From assembly GCA_035458525.1 (NCBI GenBank), contig DATHZQ010000001.1:1-24623 (forward strand): a stretch of 24,623 nt of DNA, in the 5' to 3' direction. Position numbers and translations under genes: made by a program. Under the pieces are notes generated by a model. The model did not search any database, was not told the DNA's origin, and was given only the letters and a program-made list of their open reading frames with translations. Origin of the DNA: DATHZQ01 sp035458525 (lineage in GTDB: Bacteria > Actinomycetota > Acidimicrobiia > Spongiisociales > UBA5794). Shown piece by piece: positions 6,894 through 14,597 of this stretch. Positions within the stretch are counted from its first letter, which is position 1. Each line of letters starts with the position of its first letter.

Positions 6894-8582
6894 ATGACGG
6901 CCGCCGCCCAGCCAACTGGCGCTTCGGGCCACTCTCGCGGCGGAGTCGTCCTTGCTGTGCTGGCTGCGGCCATGTTCGTGTACGTCATCGACACGACATT
7001 GATGAACGTCTCGATCTCGGCGCTCGTCGAGGATCTCGACACCACCGTGGGGGCCGTCCAGGGCGCCGTCACGCTCTACACGCTGACCATGGCCGCCTTC
7101 ATGCTGACCGGCGGCAAACTCGGGGATATCTGGGGTTCGAAACGTGCTTTTCGCATCGGCCTGGTCATTTACGGCACCGGAACCACGATCACCGCGGTTG
7201 CCCCGAACCTCGGCTGGGTGATCATCGGCTGGTCGATCCTCGAAGGTCTCGGCTCGGCGCTCATCGTGCCGGCCATCAACACCCTGGTGCGAGCCAACTA
7301 CGGCGGGGCCAAACGAGCAACGGCGTACGGCGTCCTGTTCGGGGTGGCTGCGGCCGGCGCTGCGTTTGGTCCGCTCATCGGCGGGTGGATCACGACGGCG
7401 TACAGCTGGCGCCTGGCGTTTGCCGTCGAGGCCGTGATCGTCGTGGGCGTGCTGGCTTCGTCCGGCATGCTGATTGACGCCCCACCCGTCAAGCCCACAC
7501 CGAAACTCGACGGCGTCGGCGTCGTGCTCTCCGCACTCGGCCTCGCGCTCTTCGTCTTCGCCATCCTGCAGACGGCAGGCCGCGGCTGGGATGACCCGCT
7601 CGTGGTGGCAATGCTGCTCGCCGGACTGTCGACCCTCGCCGCTTTCGTCTGGTGGATCCGGCGTCGGGAGGCCTCGGGTCAGCCGGTCCTCGTCCACCCG
7701 TCCATATTCCGGCATCGCTCGATTGGCGCCGGTCTGCCCGTGCTGGCAACCCAGACGTTTGCGCAGGCGGGATTGCTGTTCCTCATTCCCGTCTTCACGC
7801 AATCGGTGCTCGGCTTCGACGCGTTCGAGACGGGGGTCACGCTGCTCCCCCTCTCCATAGGTGTGCTCGTCACGTCGGTCACAACCCCGAGGTTGGGGCG
7901 GGTCATCTACCCGCGGTACATCGTCCAGGCCGGACTCGTACTGCTCTTCGTCGGCGGGTTCGTGCTTGCAAGATCTCTGGAAGGTGCGACGGTCGGCTCG
8001 GACATGGCATTGGGCTTGCTCATCGGCGGCGTCGCCATCGGGCTGATCGCCGGCCAGCTTCCCAACATGATCCTGAGCGGCGTCGAGCCTCGAGAGGCCA
8101 GCGAAGCCTCCGGGTTGCAGGGAACCGCGCAGAATCTGGGCATGGCGCTTGGCACTGCCGTGATCGGCACGGTGATCCTGTCGGTTGCGCTCGCTTCCAT
8201 CAGCGACCAGGTCGCGGCGAGCCCAGTCCTCCCCGACCAGCTCCAGACGGAAATCGAGTCGGCTATCGGCGGTGGTCTCACCGAGCCGGGTCAGGCCACG
8301 CTCGAAGATGCGCTGGCGGAACAGCCTGCCGAGGTTCAACAGGAGGCGGACCGCATCTTCGCCGATGGAACGTTGCGTGGCTTCCAAGGCGCCATCGTTG
8401 CGGGCGGTCTCGTTGCGCTCATCGGTGCGCTCGTGGCGTTCCGCCTGCCGCGGCGCAAGCTCGAGGGCAACCCAGGTCGACCTGACGAGGAGTCCGCCGA
8501 CCCGGTGGCGGAAACCGTGCGCAACACGACGCTCCCAGGCCTCCAGCTCGAGATGGACGAGCTCCCCACAGCCGTTCCCTGA
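6894..8582 (+). CDS. DHA2-type MFS transporter (14 TM)
   Basis: 562 residues with around fourteen hydrophobic segments between residues 17 and 515, the layout of the DHA2 drug:H+ antiporter family. The first helix holds the family's D33-T-T-L-M-N-V motif. The TM2-TM3 loop holds motif A (LTGGKLGDIWGSKRAFRIG, about 71-89), and GAAFGPLIGGWI in TM5 is motif C of exporters. A soluble Glu/Gln-rich loop lies between the last two helices (LPDQLQTEIESAIGGG onward) and the cytoplasmic tail is acidic. It should export hydrophobic compounds using the proton gradient; the substrate is unknown. No repressor gene is adjacent; the lipoprotein just upstream may be co-transcribed. Confidence 0.92.
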   Translation: MTAAAQPTGASGHSRGGVVLAVLAAAMFVYVIDTTLMNVSISALVEDLDTTVGAVQGAVTLYTLTMAAFMLTGGKLGDIWGSKRAFRIGLVIYGTGTTITAVAPNLGWVIIGWSILEGLGSALIVPAINTLVRANYGGAKRATAYGVLFGVAAAGAAFGPLIGGWITTAYSWRLAFAVEAVIVVGVLASSGMLIDAPPVKPTPKLDGVGVVLSALGLALFVFAILQTAGRGWDDPLVVAMLLAGLSTLAAFVWWIRRREASGQPVLVHPSIFRHRSIGAGLPVLATQTFAQAGLLFLIPVFTQSVLGFDAFETGVTLLPLSIGVLVTSVTTPRLGRVIYPRYIVQAGLVLLFVGGFVLARSLEGATVGSDMALGLLIGGVAIGLIAGQLPNMILSGVEPREASEASGLQGTAQNLGMALGTAVIGTVILSVALASISDQVAASPVLPDQLQTEIESAIGGGLTEPGQATLEDALAEQPAEVQQEADRIFADGTLRGFQGAIVAGGLVALIGALVAFRLPRRKLEGNPGRPDEESADPVAETVRNTTLPGLQLEMDELPTAVP

Positions 8583-8587
8583 CCCCG

Positions 8588-9019
8588 TCAGCCGCGTTCG
8601 ATCTTCTCCACCGCGATCTCCAGCTCCTCGATCGCCACGCCCGTGCCTTTGCCATCGAGCTCGAAGCCCTTCCAACGGCACGGCCACGCTTCGAAGAAGT
8701 TGTAGCGGAGGATCTCGCTGCCGTCGTCGGCTGCGAGGATGACGGACCCCGCTTTGCGCTCCACGGTTCCGTCCAGCGTTGCCTTCATCCATTGCCACAG
8801 TTCTTCGCTCGCGGTGTAGCCGCGCCGCAACACGATGTTCGAGTACGAGACTCGACCCGGGCGCTTGTGCAACATCAGGTCGTCGCCGTCCTGAAACTCA
8901 ACGACCTCCACGTTCGCTTCGAGACCGTCGATCGACTGGAAGGCACCCTGAGTCACACCCTCGATCTCGACCCTGAAGTTGAAGTTGCCAATGTGGTCGA
9001 ACGGTCGACGATTCGGCAC
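8588..9019 (-). CDS. T4 gp19-like tail-tube protein, orphan
   Basis: 143 residues recognised as the small tail-tube protein shared by myophages and extracellular contractile injection systems (T4 gp19 / Pvc1-Afp1 / TIGR02241 type). Typical features: GNFNFRVEIEGVTQGAFQSI near residues 11-30, a SIDGLEANVEVVEFQDGDD strand, KRPGRVSYSNIVLRRGYTAS, an ELWQWMKATLDG helix, and a closing NFFEAWPCRWKG with EELEIAVEKIE. These proteins stack as hexamers into the inner tube through which cargo passes. No sheath, baseplate, spike, LysM, ATPase or other tail gene is present within the window, and only one small partner gene sits upstream (4-base gap), so this copy is an orphan. It lies tail-to-tail with the MFS gene (5 bases). 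Confidence 0.85.
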   Translation of the reverse strand: MPNRRPFDHIGNFNFRVEIEGVTQGAFQSIDGLEANVEVVEFQDGDDLMLHKRPGRVSYSNIVLRRGYTASEELWQWMKATLDGTVERKAGSVILAADDGSEILRYNFFEAWPCRWKGFELDGKGTGVAIEELEIAVEKIERG

Positions 9020-9023
9020 GGTG

Positions 9024-9548
9024 CTACCTCCTGCGCTGGTTGGTTTGATCGGTCAGAGCCACACCCCTCCGAGCTGCTTCGCCGCGCCCGACGACGAACG
9101 GAAGGTCCCGGTAGATGCGAAGGTCGTGGGAGACGATCGTGGTCATATTGATTCCCCCCCGGTTCCACGAGAGTTCGACGCGCAGCGTGTTGGGTTGACG
9201 CCGGGCGAAATACCCTGCGGCCGAGTCCACGAAGACCCTGAGGATCTTTCCAGATGCGAGAAACGACACCTTCTGGAAGATGCGCAGCTGGGTGAGGTCG
9301 GTCGCTCCATCCGGCGCCTGCACGGAGCGATTGAAGCTCGTCACTACGTTGGTGACAGGAACCGAGTCCCGGTTCTGCAGCTCGAAAAACAGAAGGCCTT
9401 CCTCGAATACGACGTCGAGGACCACCGCTGGGGATCGTGTGCGCAGCGGACCCCGGCGACCTCGCTGCTGCGGCTGGCCGCTGCGCTGCCCGGTTCGGTC
9501 GCGAGCGGGTTGCGGCTTGTCGCGCTGTTGATTTCGCTCTTCCGGCAT
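9024..9548 (-). CDS. Hypothetical beta-rich partner of the tail-tube protein
   Basis: 174 residues from ATG 9548, preceded by a GGGAGAGG about 10 bases upstream. The first 36 residues are basic, Gln/Arg-rich and low-complexity (PEERNQQRDKPQPARDR onward), probably disordered. Residues ~40-150 alternate hydrophobic and polar residues in a way that suggests an Ig-like or other beta sandwich (VVLDVVFEEGLLFFELQNRD, FLASGKILRVFVDSAAGYF, NTLRVELSWN). The C-terminal tail is Arg-rich again. I recognise no family. The 4-base gap to the tube gene indicates co-translation, so it may bind or modify the tube, but that is inference. Confidence 0.7.
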   Translation of the reverse strand: MPEERNQQRDKPQPARDRTGQRSGQPQQRGRRGPLRTRSPAVVLDVVFEEGLLFFELQNRDSVPVTNVVTSFNRSVQAPDGATDLTQLRIFQKVSFLASGKILRVFVDSAAGYFARRQPNTLRVELSWNRGGINMTTIVSHDLRIYRDLPFVVGRGEAARRGVALTDQTNQRRR

Positions 9549-9586
9549 CCCCCGGCCTCTCCCTTTGAGCGGACCCTAGCGATCGG

Positions 9587-10120
9587 TCACGACGCCACCG
9601 TTCGCTCACGGTGCGCGACGTAGACGACCCATGTGCGACCAAAATGCTCTTCGAGGCCCTCACAGGTCATGCCGAGCTCGACCATGGCGGCGATCGCAGT
9701 GGCGTTGCCCGGGGCGGTGATTCCAATGATGCGGTCGAGGCTCAGCCGGCCGAAACCTGCATCCAGGTGGGCGGTGGCAGCCTCGCAGCCGTACCCCCGC
9801 CCCCAGCGACTCCGCATGATGCGCGCTGCGATCTCGGCGGTTCCGCCGTTGTCGAGGCGTTGCAGGCCTGCGTCGCCGACCACCCGGCCCGAGCCCTTCT
9901 CCACGACGGCCCACAGACTCAGCCCAGTTCTCTCGTGCAGGTCGATCTTGTCCTGCACCCACTGCGCCGACTCCTCGATGGTGGCCGGCAGGTCTGACGT
10001 CGGGTACTGCATCGCCACCGGATCGCTGGACAGCTCATGGAGCGCAACGGCATCGGACCGAGTCAGCGGCCGGATGCTCAGGCGCGCAGTCTCGAGCGGG
10101 AGCTCGATTGGCTGAGACAT
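9587..10120 (-). CDS. GNAT N-acetyltransferase, RimJ/RimL type
   Basis: 177 residues. ETARLSIRPLTRSDAVALHEL at the start and the pattern WAVVEKGSGRVVGDAGLQRLD, EIAARIMRSRWGRGYGCEAA, FGRLSLDRIIGITAPGNATAIAAM mark a RimJ/RimL-like acetyltransferase (Acetyltransf_3). R-S-R-W-G-R-G-Y-G is the acetyl-CoA loop. These enzymes acetylate ribosomal protein N-termini or small amines; the target is not predictable here. It lies 38 bases downstream of the tube-partner gene's start and may belong to the same minus-strand transcript as the ATPase gene upstream (55-base gap). Confidence 0.87.
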   Translation of the reverse strand: MSQPIELPLETARLSIRPLTRSDAVALHELSSDPVAMQYPTSDLPATIEESAQWVQDKIDLHERTGLSLWAVVEKGSGRVVGDAGLQRLDNGGTAEIAARIMRSRWGRGYGCEAATAHLDAGFGRLSLDRIIGITAPGNATAIAAMVELGMTCEGLEEHFGRTWVVYVAHRERTVAS

Positions 10121-10175
10121 GTTCGGAGGCTACCGAGCCTCTGGCCCGGCTTGGCTCAGCTGTTGCGCGCCCGGC

Positions 10176-10790
10176 TCAGTCGAAAAGGCTCGGGTGGAGC
10201 GTGACGGTCTGCGGCTGGGCGGGGTCGCCAATTGCGGGCCCCACGAGCCGTCCGAGGAGGGCGGCCCAATCGAACGCTTCGGTGACCTCGGAGGCGTTGA
10301 TCTCGATGAGCCGATCCGACGGCACGAAGGAAGGGATGATGCAGTTGAGGATCGTCTCGATCTCGTCTCGGAAGCGATCGCTCGTGCTGCGCACCCCATC
10401 GGCCTTGAGCGGAATGTCGGGCAGCAACCGTACGAAGAGGTCGTACGTCTCGCACCACCTGCGCACCAGCGGCCTCACGTCGAAAGGGTCCTCGCCACTC
10501 GTGACGCGCAGGAAGTACGCGAAGTTGTCGATCACCGCCCTGTCGGTCACCAACACCTCGGCCCGGTTGCGCAACTCGAGCTCCTGTTGGATCTGCGCCA
10601 TGAGCACCCACAATTGCGCTTCCGGCGTGGCGCCCTCGTTCAAGCCGAGGGGGTTGAACCGGATGACCTCGCGGCCCACCTCGACGCTGCGGCCGCTGCG
10701 GCCAACGGCGCCGGCGAACGAGTGGACGGCGTTGGTCTTCCGCACGGAGTGCGATCCGATGAACGCGATCTTGCTCGATGTCGTGGCCAC
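10176..10790 (-). CDS. AAA_28/NadR-like P-loop ATPase with altered Walker A
   Basis: 204 residues from GTG 10790 (a GGAG seven bases upstream favours it over the adjacent GTG 10793). The layout is that of the AAA_28/NadR-like ATPase family: a P-loop at the N-terminus (KIAFIGSHSVRKTNAV), ELELRNRAEVLVTDRAVIDN with a Walker-B-like D83, and an ETYDLFVRLLPDIPLKADGVRS lid region typical of NadR kinases and thymidylate-kinase-like proteins. The P-loop reads G12-S-H-S-V-R17-K18-T19, so the glycine before K-T is an arginine. The protein could be a deoxynucleoside or nicotinamide riboside kinase relative or a nonenzymatic sensor. It is divergently oriented to the broken phosphotransferase gene. Confidence 0.75.
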   Translation of the reverse strand: MATTSSKIAFIGSHSVRKTNAVHSFAGAVGRSGRSVEVGREVIRFNPLGLNEGATPEAQLWVLMAQIQQELELRNRAEVLVTDRAVIDNFAYFLRVTSGEDPFDVRPLVRRWCETYDLFVRLLPDIPLKADGVRSTSDRFRDEIETILNCIIPSFVPSDRLIEINASEVTEAFDWAALLGRLVGPAIGDPAQPQTVTLHPSLFD

Positions 10791-10867
10791 CACTCGGCTC
10801 CGCTCGCTGGTATGAGCACGGTAACGGCTCGAAGCCGCTGTTCCGTGGACATCGAACCCAACGTGCC

Positions 10868-11765
10868 GTGGTGATCGAGATACCACCGGTGGTCCGGCAG
10901 AAGGCGATCGCCCCCGGCGCTCAGCGATGGCTCCCCGGCCTTCCCGCATTGCTGAAGACGCTGCTCGACGACTGGAACCTCGCCCTGGACGGCTGGCTGG
11001 GGGGCGGCACCGAGTCTGGGTGGCCACGGTGGTTCGCGATGACGGCACGCCGGCGGTGATCAAACCGCTCATGCCGCGCGACGGTGGCGCAACTCGCCAC
11101 GAGATCACCGCCCTGGCGCTCGCCGCCGGGGCGGGCTGCGCCACGCTGCTCGAGCACGATGTCTCCCGCAAGGCATTGCTGTTGGAGAGGCTGGGGAAAC
11201 CCTTGGCCGAGCTCGATCTCCCGCTGTCGAGACACCACGAACTGTTGGTTGCCGCGGCCCAGCGCATCTGGCGACGGGCTCCAGGAAGCGGCCTACCGAC
11301 GGGAGCGGAGATGGGCGCATGGTTGATCGGGAACATCATGACCTGGTGGGATGAGCTCGATCAACCGTGCCCCGAACGTGTCATCTCCCATGCCATCGAT
11401 TGTGCAGAGCGGCGTATCGCTGCCCACGACGATGCACACGCCGGCTGGTGCACGGTGACGTGCACCAGTGGAACGCTCTTGAAGCGGCGAACGGCTTCAA
11501 GCTCGTGGATCCGGACGGCCTGCTCGCAGAACCCGAGTACGAACTCGGGATACTGATGCGGGAGGATCCCGTCGAGCTGATGCGGGGCGATCCATGGGAT
11601 CGGGCGCATCGGCTCTCCGAGCTGGGCGGGTGCGACGTCTATGCAACATGGGAGTAGGGCGCTGTCGAGCGTGCCTCCACCGGCCTGTTGTGCATCAAAG
11701 TCGGCCTGTAAACGGTGGGTGGTCGGATGCTGGAGGCGGCCGTGCTCATCGCCTCGGTCGAGTAG
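10868..11765 (+). pseudogene. Aminoglycoside phosphotransferase/streptomycin-kinase-like gene, multiply broken
   Basis: Four lesions interrupt a gene otherwise readable from GTG 10868/10871 to TAG 11763-11765. Piece one gives PPVVRQKAIAPGAQRWL to LGGGTES. A one-base loss near 11012-11017 moves to a second frame with WVATVVRDDGTPAVIK, ALLLERLGKPL and AERRIAAHDDAHA. A shift near 11437-11441 leads to RLVHGDVHQWNALEA, the catalytic loop (H-G-D-V-H-Q-W-N), then KLVDPDG, the metal-binding D-P-D. TAG at 11653-11655 replaces a probable Trp codon and a TAA at 11708-11710 a probable Gln codon, after which the frame runs GRMLEAAVLIASVE to the true stop. The intact ancestor (about 300 aa) would be an APH-fold kinase acting on streptomycin-like or small hydroxyl substrates. 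Confidence 0.8.
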
Positions 11766-11847
11766 CGACCGCCGTCGTCCCGGATGGGGGAACGGTGTCC
11801 CACGGAACGGAACCGGTCGGCTACGGTCCAGACATCGCCGGACCAAC

Positions 11848-11856
11848 GGAGGAGGA
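11848..11856 (+). promoter_or_regulatory. Strong Shine-Dalgarno site at the head of the plus meta-cleavage operon
   Basis: GGAGGAGGA ends three bases before a TTG (11860) and fixes that as the start of the hydratase gene, because the alternative in-frame starts lie upstream inside the broken phosphotransferase. Confidence 0.7.
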
Positions 11857-11859
11857 CGC

Positions 11860-12642
11860 TTGCCCGACGCAGCAGAGCTGGCGCAACTGCTCGATGATGC
11901 CCGTCGCAGGCGCATCGCCGTCCCCCCCATCAGTTCGACCTATCCAGATCTCACGATCGACGACGCGTATGCGATTCAACGTGAGCTCGTCGACCTCCTC
12001 CTCGTCGACGGCGGACAGATCGTTGGGTGGAAGCTCGGCCTCACGTCCAAGCCCATGCAGGACCTGCTCGGAGTCAACGAGCCCGACTACGGTCCGGTGC
12101 TCTCCACGATGGTGTTCGAGGACGGAGTGACCTTGGACCTCGACGAGTACATCCAGCCCAAGGTCGAGGCTGAGATACTGCTCGTGCTCGACAAACCCCT
12201 GCGCGGTCCCGGGCTCGGCGCTGCCGATGCGGCGCAGGCCGTCAGCGGTGCGATGGCAGCAATCGAGATGGTGGACTCCCGCATCGAGGATTGGAAGATC
12301 GGGCTGGTCGACACGGTTGCGGACTTGGCCTCGTCGGCGGCAACGGTGCGGGGCTCCCGAGTGGTCCCGATCGAATCCGATGTTCGGCTCACTGGGATGG
12401 TCATCACCAAGAACGGTGAGACCGTGGCGACCGGCGCAGGCGCTGCCGCACTGGGCGACCCGATGTTCGCCGTGGCATGGCTGGCCAACACGCTGGCGCC
12501 CTACAACGTGACGCTGGAGCCCGGGCAGTTCATCATGACCGGCTCGCTCCATGCAGCCTTCGACGTCGCACCGCACGACGTCGTCGTCGCAGAGTTCGAC
12601 CGGCTCGGCACCGTCACCATGAAGTGTGCAGGATCGGCATGA
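11860..12642 (+). CDS. 2-oxopent-4-enoate hydratase / 4-oxalocrotonate decarboxylase family
   Basis: 260 residues starting at TTG 11860 behind a strong ribosome site. The sequence follows the MhpD/DmpE/DmpH family: DLTIDDAYAIQREL near the start, GWKLGLTSKPMQDLLGVNEPDYG (about 57-79), IQPKVEAEILLVL with the metal-ligand glutamates, AAIEMVDSRIEDW, LEPGQFIMTGSLHAAF, and a closing GTVTMKC. Hydratases of this family add water to 2-hydroxypenta-2,4-dienoate; the decarboxylases remove CO2 from 4-oxalocrotonate with the same Mg-dependent fold, and sequence cannot cleanly separate them. Its place directly upstream of the DmpF and DmpG genes (ATGA overlap with the next gene) favours the hydratase role, leaving the minus-strand paralogue as the other step. 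Confidence 0.87.
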   Translation: MPDAAELAQLLDDARRRRIAVPPISSTYPDLTIDDAYAIQRELVDLLLVDGGQIVGWKLGLTSKPMQDLLGVNEPDYGPVLSTMVFEDGVTLDLDEYIQPKVEAEILLVLDKPLRGPGLGAADAAQAVSGAMAAIEMVDSRIEDWKIGLVDTVADLASSAATVRGSRVVPIESDVRLTGMVITKNGETVATGAGAAALGDPMFAVAWLANTLAPYNVTLEPGQFIMTGSLHAAFDVAPHDVVVAEFDRLGTVTMKCAGSA

Positions 12643-13547
12643 CGCCGGCACGCTGCGCGATCGTCGGGTCGGGCAATATCGGCACCGACCTCATGTACAA
12701 GATCCAACGTTCGGATGTGCTCGAGTTGGGGGCGATGATCGGGATCGACCCGGATTCGGACGGCCTCGCCCGAGCCCGGGACGAAGGCGTGCCCACATCA
12801 CCCGAAGGCGCCGACTGGTTGCTGGAGCGCGCCGGCGAGTTCGACATCGTGTTCGAAGCGACCACGGCGCGCGTCCATGCTGCCTATGCCCCACGGTACG
12901 AGGCAGCCGGCCTCAAGGCTGTCGATCTCACGCCGGCCAAGGTGGGGCCGAACGTCGTGCCCAGCGTCAACATCGACGTGGCGTTGTCGGGTCCCAACGT
13001 GAACATGATCACCTGCGGCGGCCAAGCGACGACGCCGATCGTCGCTGCGGTGAACGGCGTCGCCGAGGTGCCGTACGCCGAGATCGTGTCGACGGTTGCG
13101 TCGAGATCGGCTGGACCGGGGACTCGACAGAACATCGACGAGTTCACCAAGACCACGTCCAAGGCGCTCGAAGAGGTGGGTGGGGCACAGATCGGCAAGG
13201 CCATCATGGTGCTCAACCCGGCGGAGCCACCCATCATCATGCGCAACACGGTGTTCTGTGGGCTTGCGGCGGGTTACGACGAGGCGACCGTTGCCAAGTC
13301 GATCGTCGACATGGTGGCGCAGGTGCAGGAATACGTTCCCGGATACCGGCTCAAGTCGGACCCGGTCTTCGACGACGGACCCTACGCAACGCCTGCCGGC
13401 GTGGTGCCGGCGCGGGTCATCGCCTTGCTCGAAGTCGAGGGGGCCGCCGACTACCTGCCGTCGTACGCCGGGAACCTCGACATCATGACCGCAGCAGCAA
13501 CTCGGGTCGGCGAAGCGATCGCGCGGCACCGGGGCGGAGCGTCATGA
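12639..13547 (+). CDS. dmpF: Acylating acetaldehyde dehydrogenase
   Basis: 302 residues, the normal length of DmpF/MhpF/BphJ. The NAD-binding fold begins AIVGSGNIGTDLMYKI (G-x-G-x-x-G), the catalytic cysteine is C126 in MITCGGQATTP, and NLDIMTAAATRVGEAIA is the conserved C-terminal cofactor and partner region. The enzyme oxidises the aldehyde released by the aldolase to acyl-CoA with NAD and CoA, normally inside a complex where the aldehyde is channelled. ATG 12639 overlaps the hydratase stop and its own stop overlaps the aldolase start (ATGA in both cases), which fits stoichiometric synthesis of the complex. Confidence 0.95.
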   Translation: MTPARCAIVGSGNIGTDLMYKIQRSDVLELGAMIGIDPDSDGLARARDEGVPTSPEGADWLLERAGEFDIVFEATTARVHAAYAPRYEAAGLKAVDLTPAKVGPNVVPSVNIDVALSGPNVNMITCGGQATTPIVAAVNGVAEVPYAEIVSTVASRSAGPGTRQNIDEFTKTTSKALEEVGGAQIGKAIMVLNPAEPPIIMRNTVFCGLAAGYDEATVAKSIVDMVAQVQEYVPGYRLKSDPVFDDGPYATPAGVVPARVIALLEVEGAADYLPSYAGNLDIMTAAATRVGEAIARHRGGAS

Positions 13548-14578
13548 GCGGTTTTCGACTCACCGACTCGACGTTGCGGGACGGCTCACATGCGCTCGCT
13601 CATCAGTTCACCGAAGCGCAGGTACGAGCCGTGGTCCGAGGCCTGGACCGAGCTGGGGTTCCGGTGATCGAGGTCTCGCACGGCGACGGGCTGGGTGGCT
13701 CGTCGTTCAACTACGGCTTCTCCCGCACGAACGAAAAGGTACTCCTGAGGGCCGCCGTCGAAGAAGCCGAGCACGCCAAGATCGCGGTGCTCATGCTGCC
13801 CGGAATCGGCGTCAAGGACGACCTCGTCGACGCTGCAGAGATCGGTGTCGAGGTCGCCAGGATCGCCACTCACTGCACCGAGGCCGACATCGCCCCGCAG
13901 CACATCGCCCTCGCCAAAGAGCTGGGCATGGAGACCGTCGGGTTTCTCATGATGTCGCACATGATCTCGCCGGAGGACCTCGTCGAGCAAGCCAAGCTGA
14001 TGGAGTCGTACGGTGCGGACTGCGTCTACGTGGTCGATTCGGCAGGAGCGATGACGATCGACGACGCCCGCGCCCGAGTCAGCGCCGTGAAGAACGCGTT
14101 GACGTGCCAAGTCGGTCTTCACGCCCACAACAACCTGTCATTGGCCGTGGCGAACTCGATGGCCGCCTACGAAGAGGGCGTCGACCAGATCGACGGCTGC
14201 ACCACAGGCCTCGGTGCCGGGGCCGGCAACTGCCCGACCGAGATCCTGGTGGCTGCGTTCGAGAAGAGCGGTGTCCACACCGGCGTCGATCCACTCGCCG
14301 TCATGGACGTTGCCCAGGACGTGGTTCGCCCGATCCAGCCGCTGCAGGGCGTCATCGACCGGGACGGGCTCCTGCTCGGCTACGCCGGTGTGTATGGCTC
14401 CTTCCTGCTCCACGCCAAGCGAGCCGCAGAGAGATTCGGCGTCGACACCAAAGACATCCTCCTCGAGCTGGGACGCCGCCAGGTAGTCGGGGGCCAGGAA
14501 GACATGATCATCGACGTTGCTGTTGAATTGGAGCGAGAAGCCGCGGCCGCCATGGCGCAGCAGATACAGGATCACTGA
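13544..14578 (+). CDS. dmpG: 4-hydroxy-2-oxovalerate aldolase
   Basis: 344 residues, standard for DmpG/MhpE/BphI/HsaF. The HMGL-like TIM barrel starts with DSTLRDGSHALAHQF (R12, D13, H16 in the active site). Two metal histidines sit in H193-A-H195-N-N, and DQIDGCTTGLGAGAGNCPTE is the diagnostic strand before the C-terminal domain that binds the dehydrogenase. It cleaves 4-hydroxy-2-oxovalerate to pyruvate and acetaldehyde, handing the aldehyde to the DmpF-type partner encoded just upstream. BphI-type aldolases also accept longer aldehydes, relevant because the other operon looks like a homoprotocatechuate route. Confidence 0.95.
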   Translation: MSGFRLTDSTLRDGSHALAHQFTEAQVRAVVRGLDRAGVPVIEVSHGDGLGGSSFNYGFSRTNEKVLLRAAVEEAEHAKIAVLMLPGIGVKDDLVDAAEIGVEVARIATHCTEADIAPQHIALAKELGMETVGFLMMSHMISPEDLVEQAKLMESYGADCVYVVDSAGAMTIDDARARVSAVKNALTCQVGLHAHNNLSLAVANSMAAYEEGVDQIDGCTTGLGAGAGNCPTEILVAAFEKSGVHTGVDPLAVMDVAQDVVRPIQPLQGVIDRDGLLLGYAGVYGSFLLHAKRAAERFGVDTKDILLELGRRQVVGGQEDMIIDVAVELEREAAAAMAQQIQDH

Positions 14579-14597
14579 CGACAGATAGGACGTGACC

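Noticed and set aside
6861..8798. 645-codon open frame on the minus strand opposite the MFS gene
   Set aside because: Antisense shadow of high-GC coding sequence; Arg/Asp/His-rich with no domain.
10812..10871. ATG 10812 as start of the phosphotransferase gene
   Set aside because: It leads into a different frame that stops after 19 codons; the kinase residues begin in the frame of GTG 10868/10871.
11833..11846. GGTCC...GGACC arms before the hydratase gene as an operator
   Set aside because: Only 5-bp arms in GC-rich DNA, close to the ribosome site, and not similar to the repeat at 21113-21133.
12626..13543. Upstream 306 codons of the open frame that contains the aldolase
   Set aside because: Out-of-frame reading of the acetaldehyde dehydrogenase; the ATGA overlap at 13544 gives the proper aldolase start.
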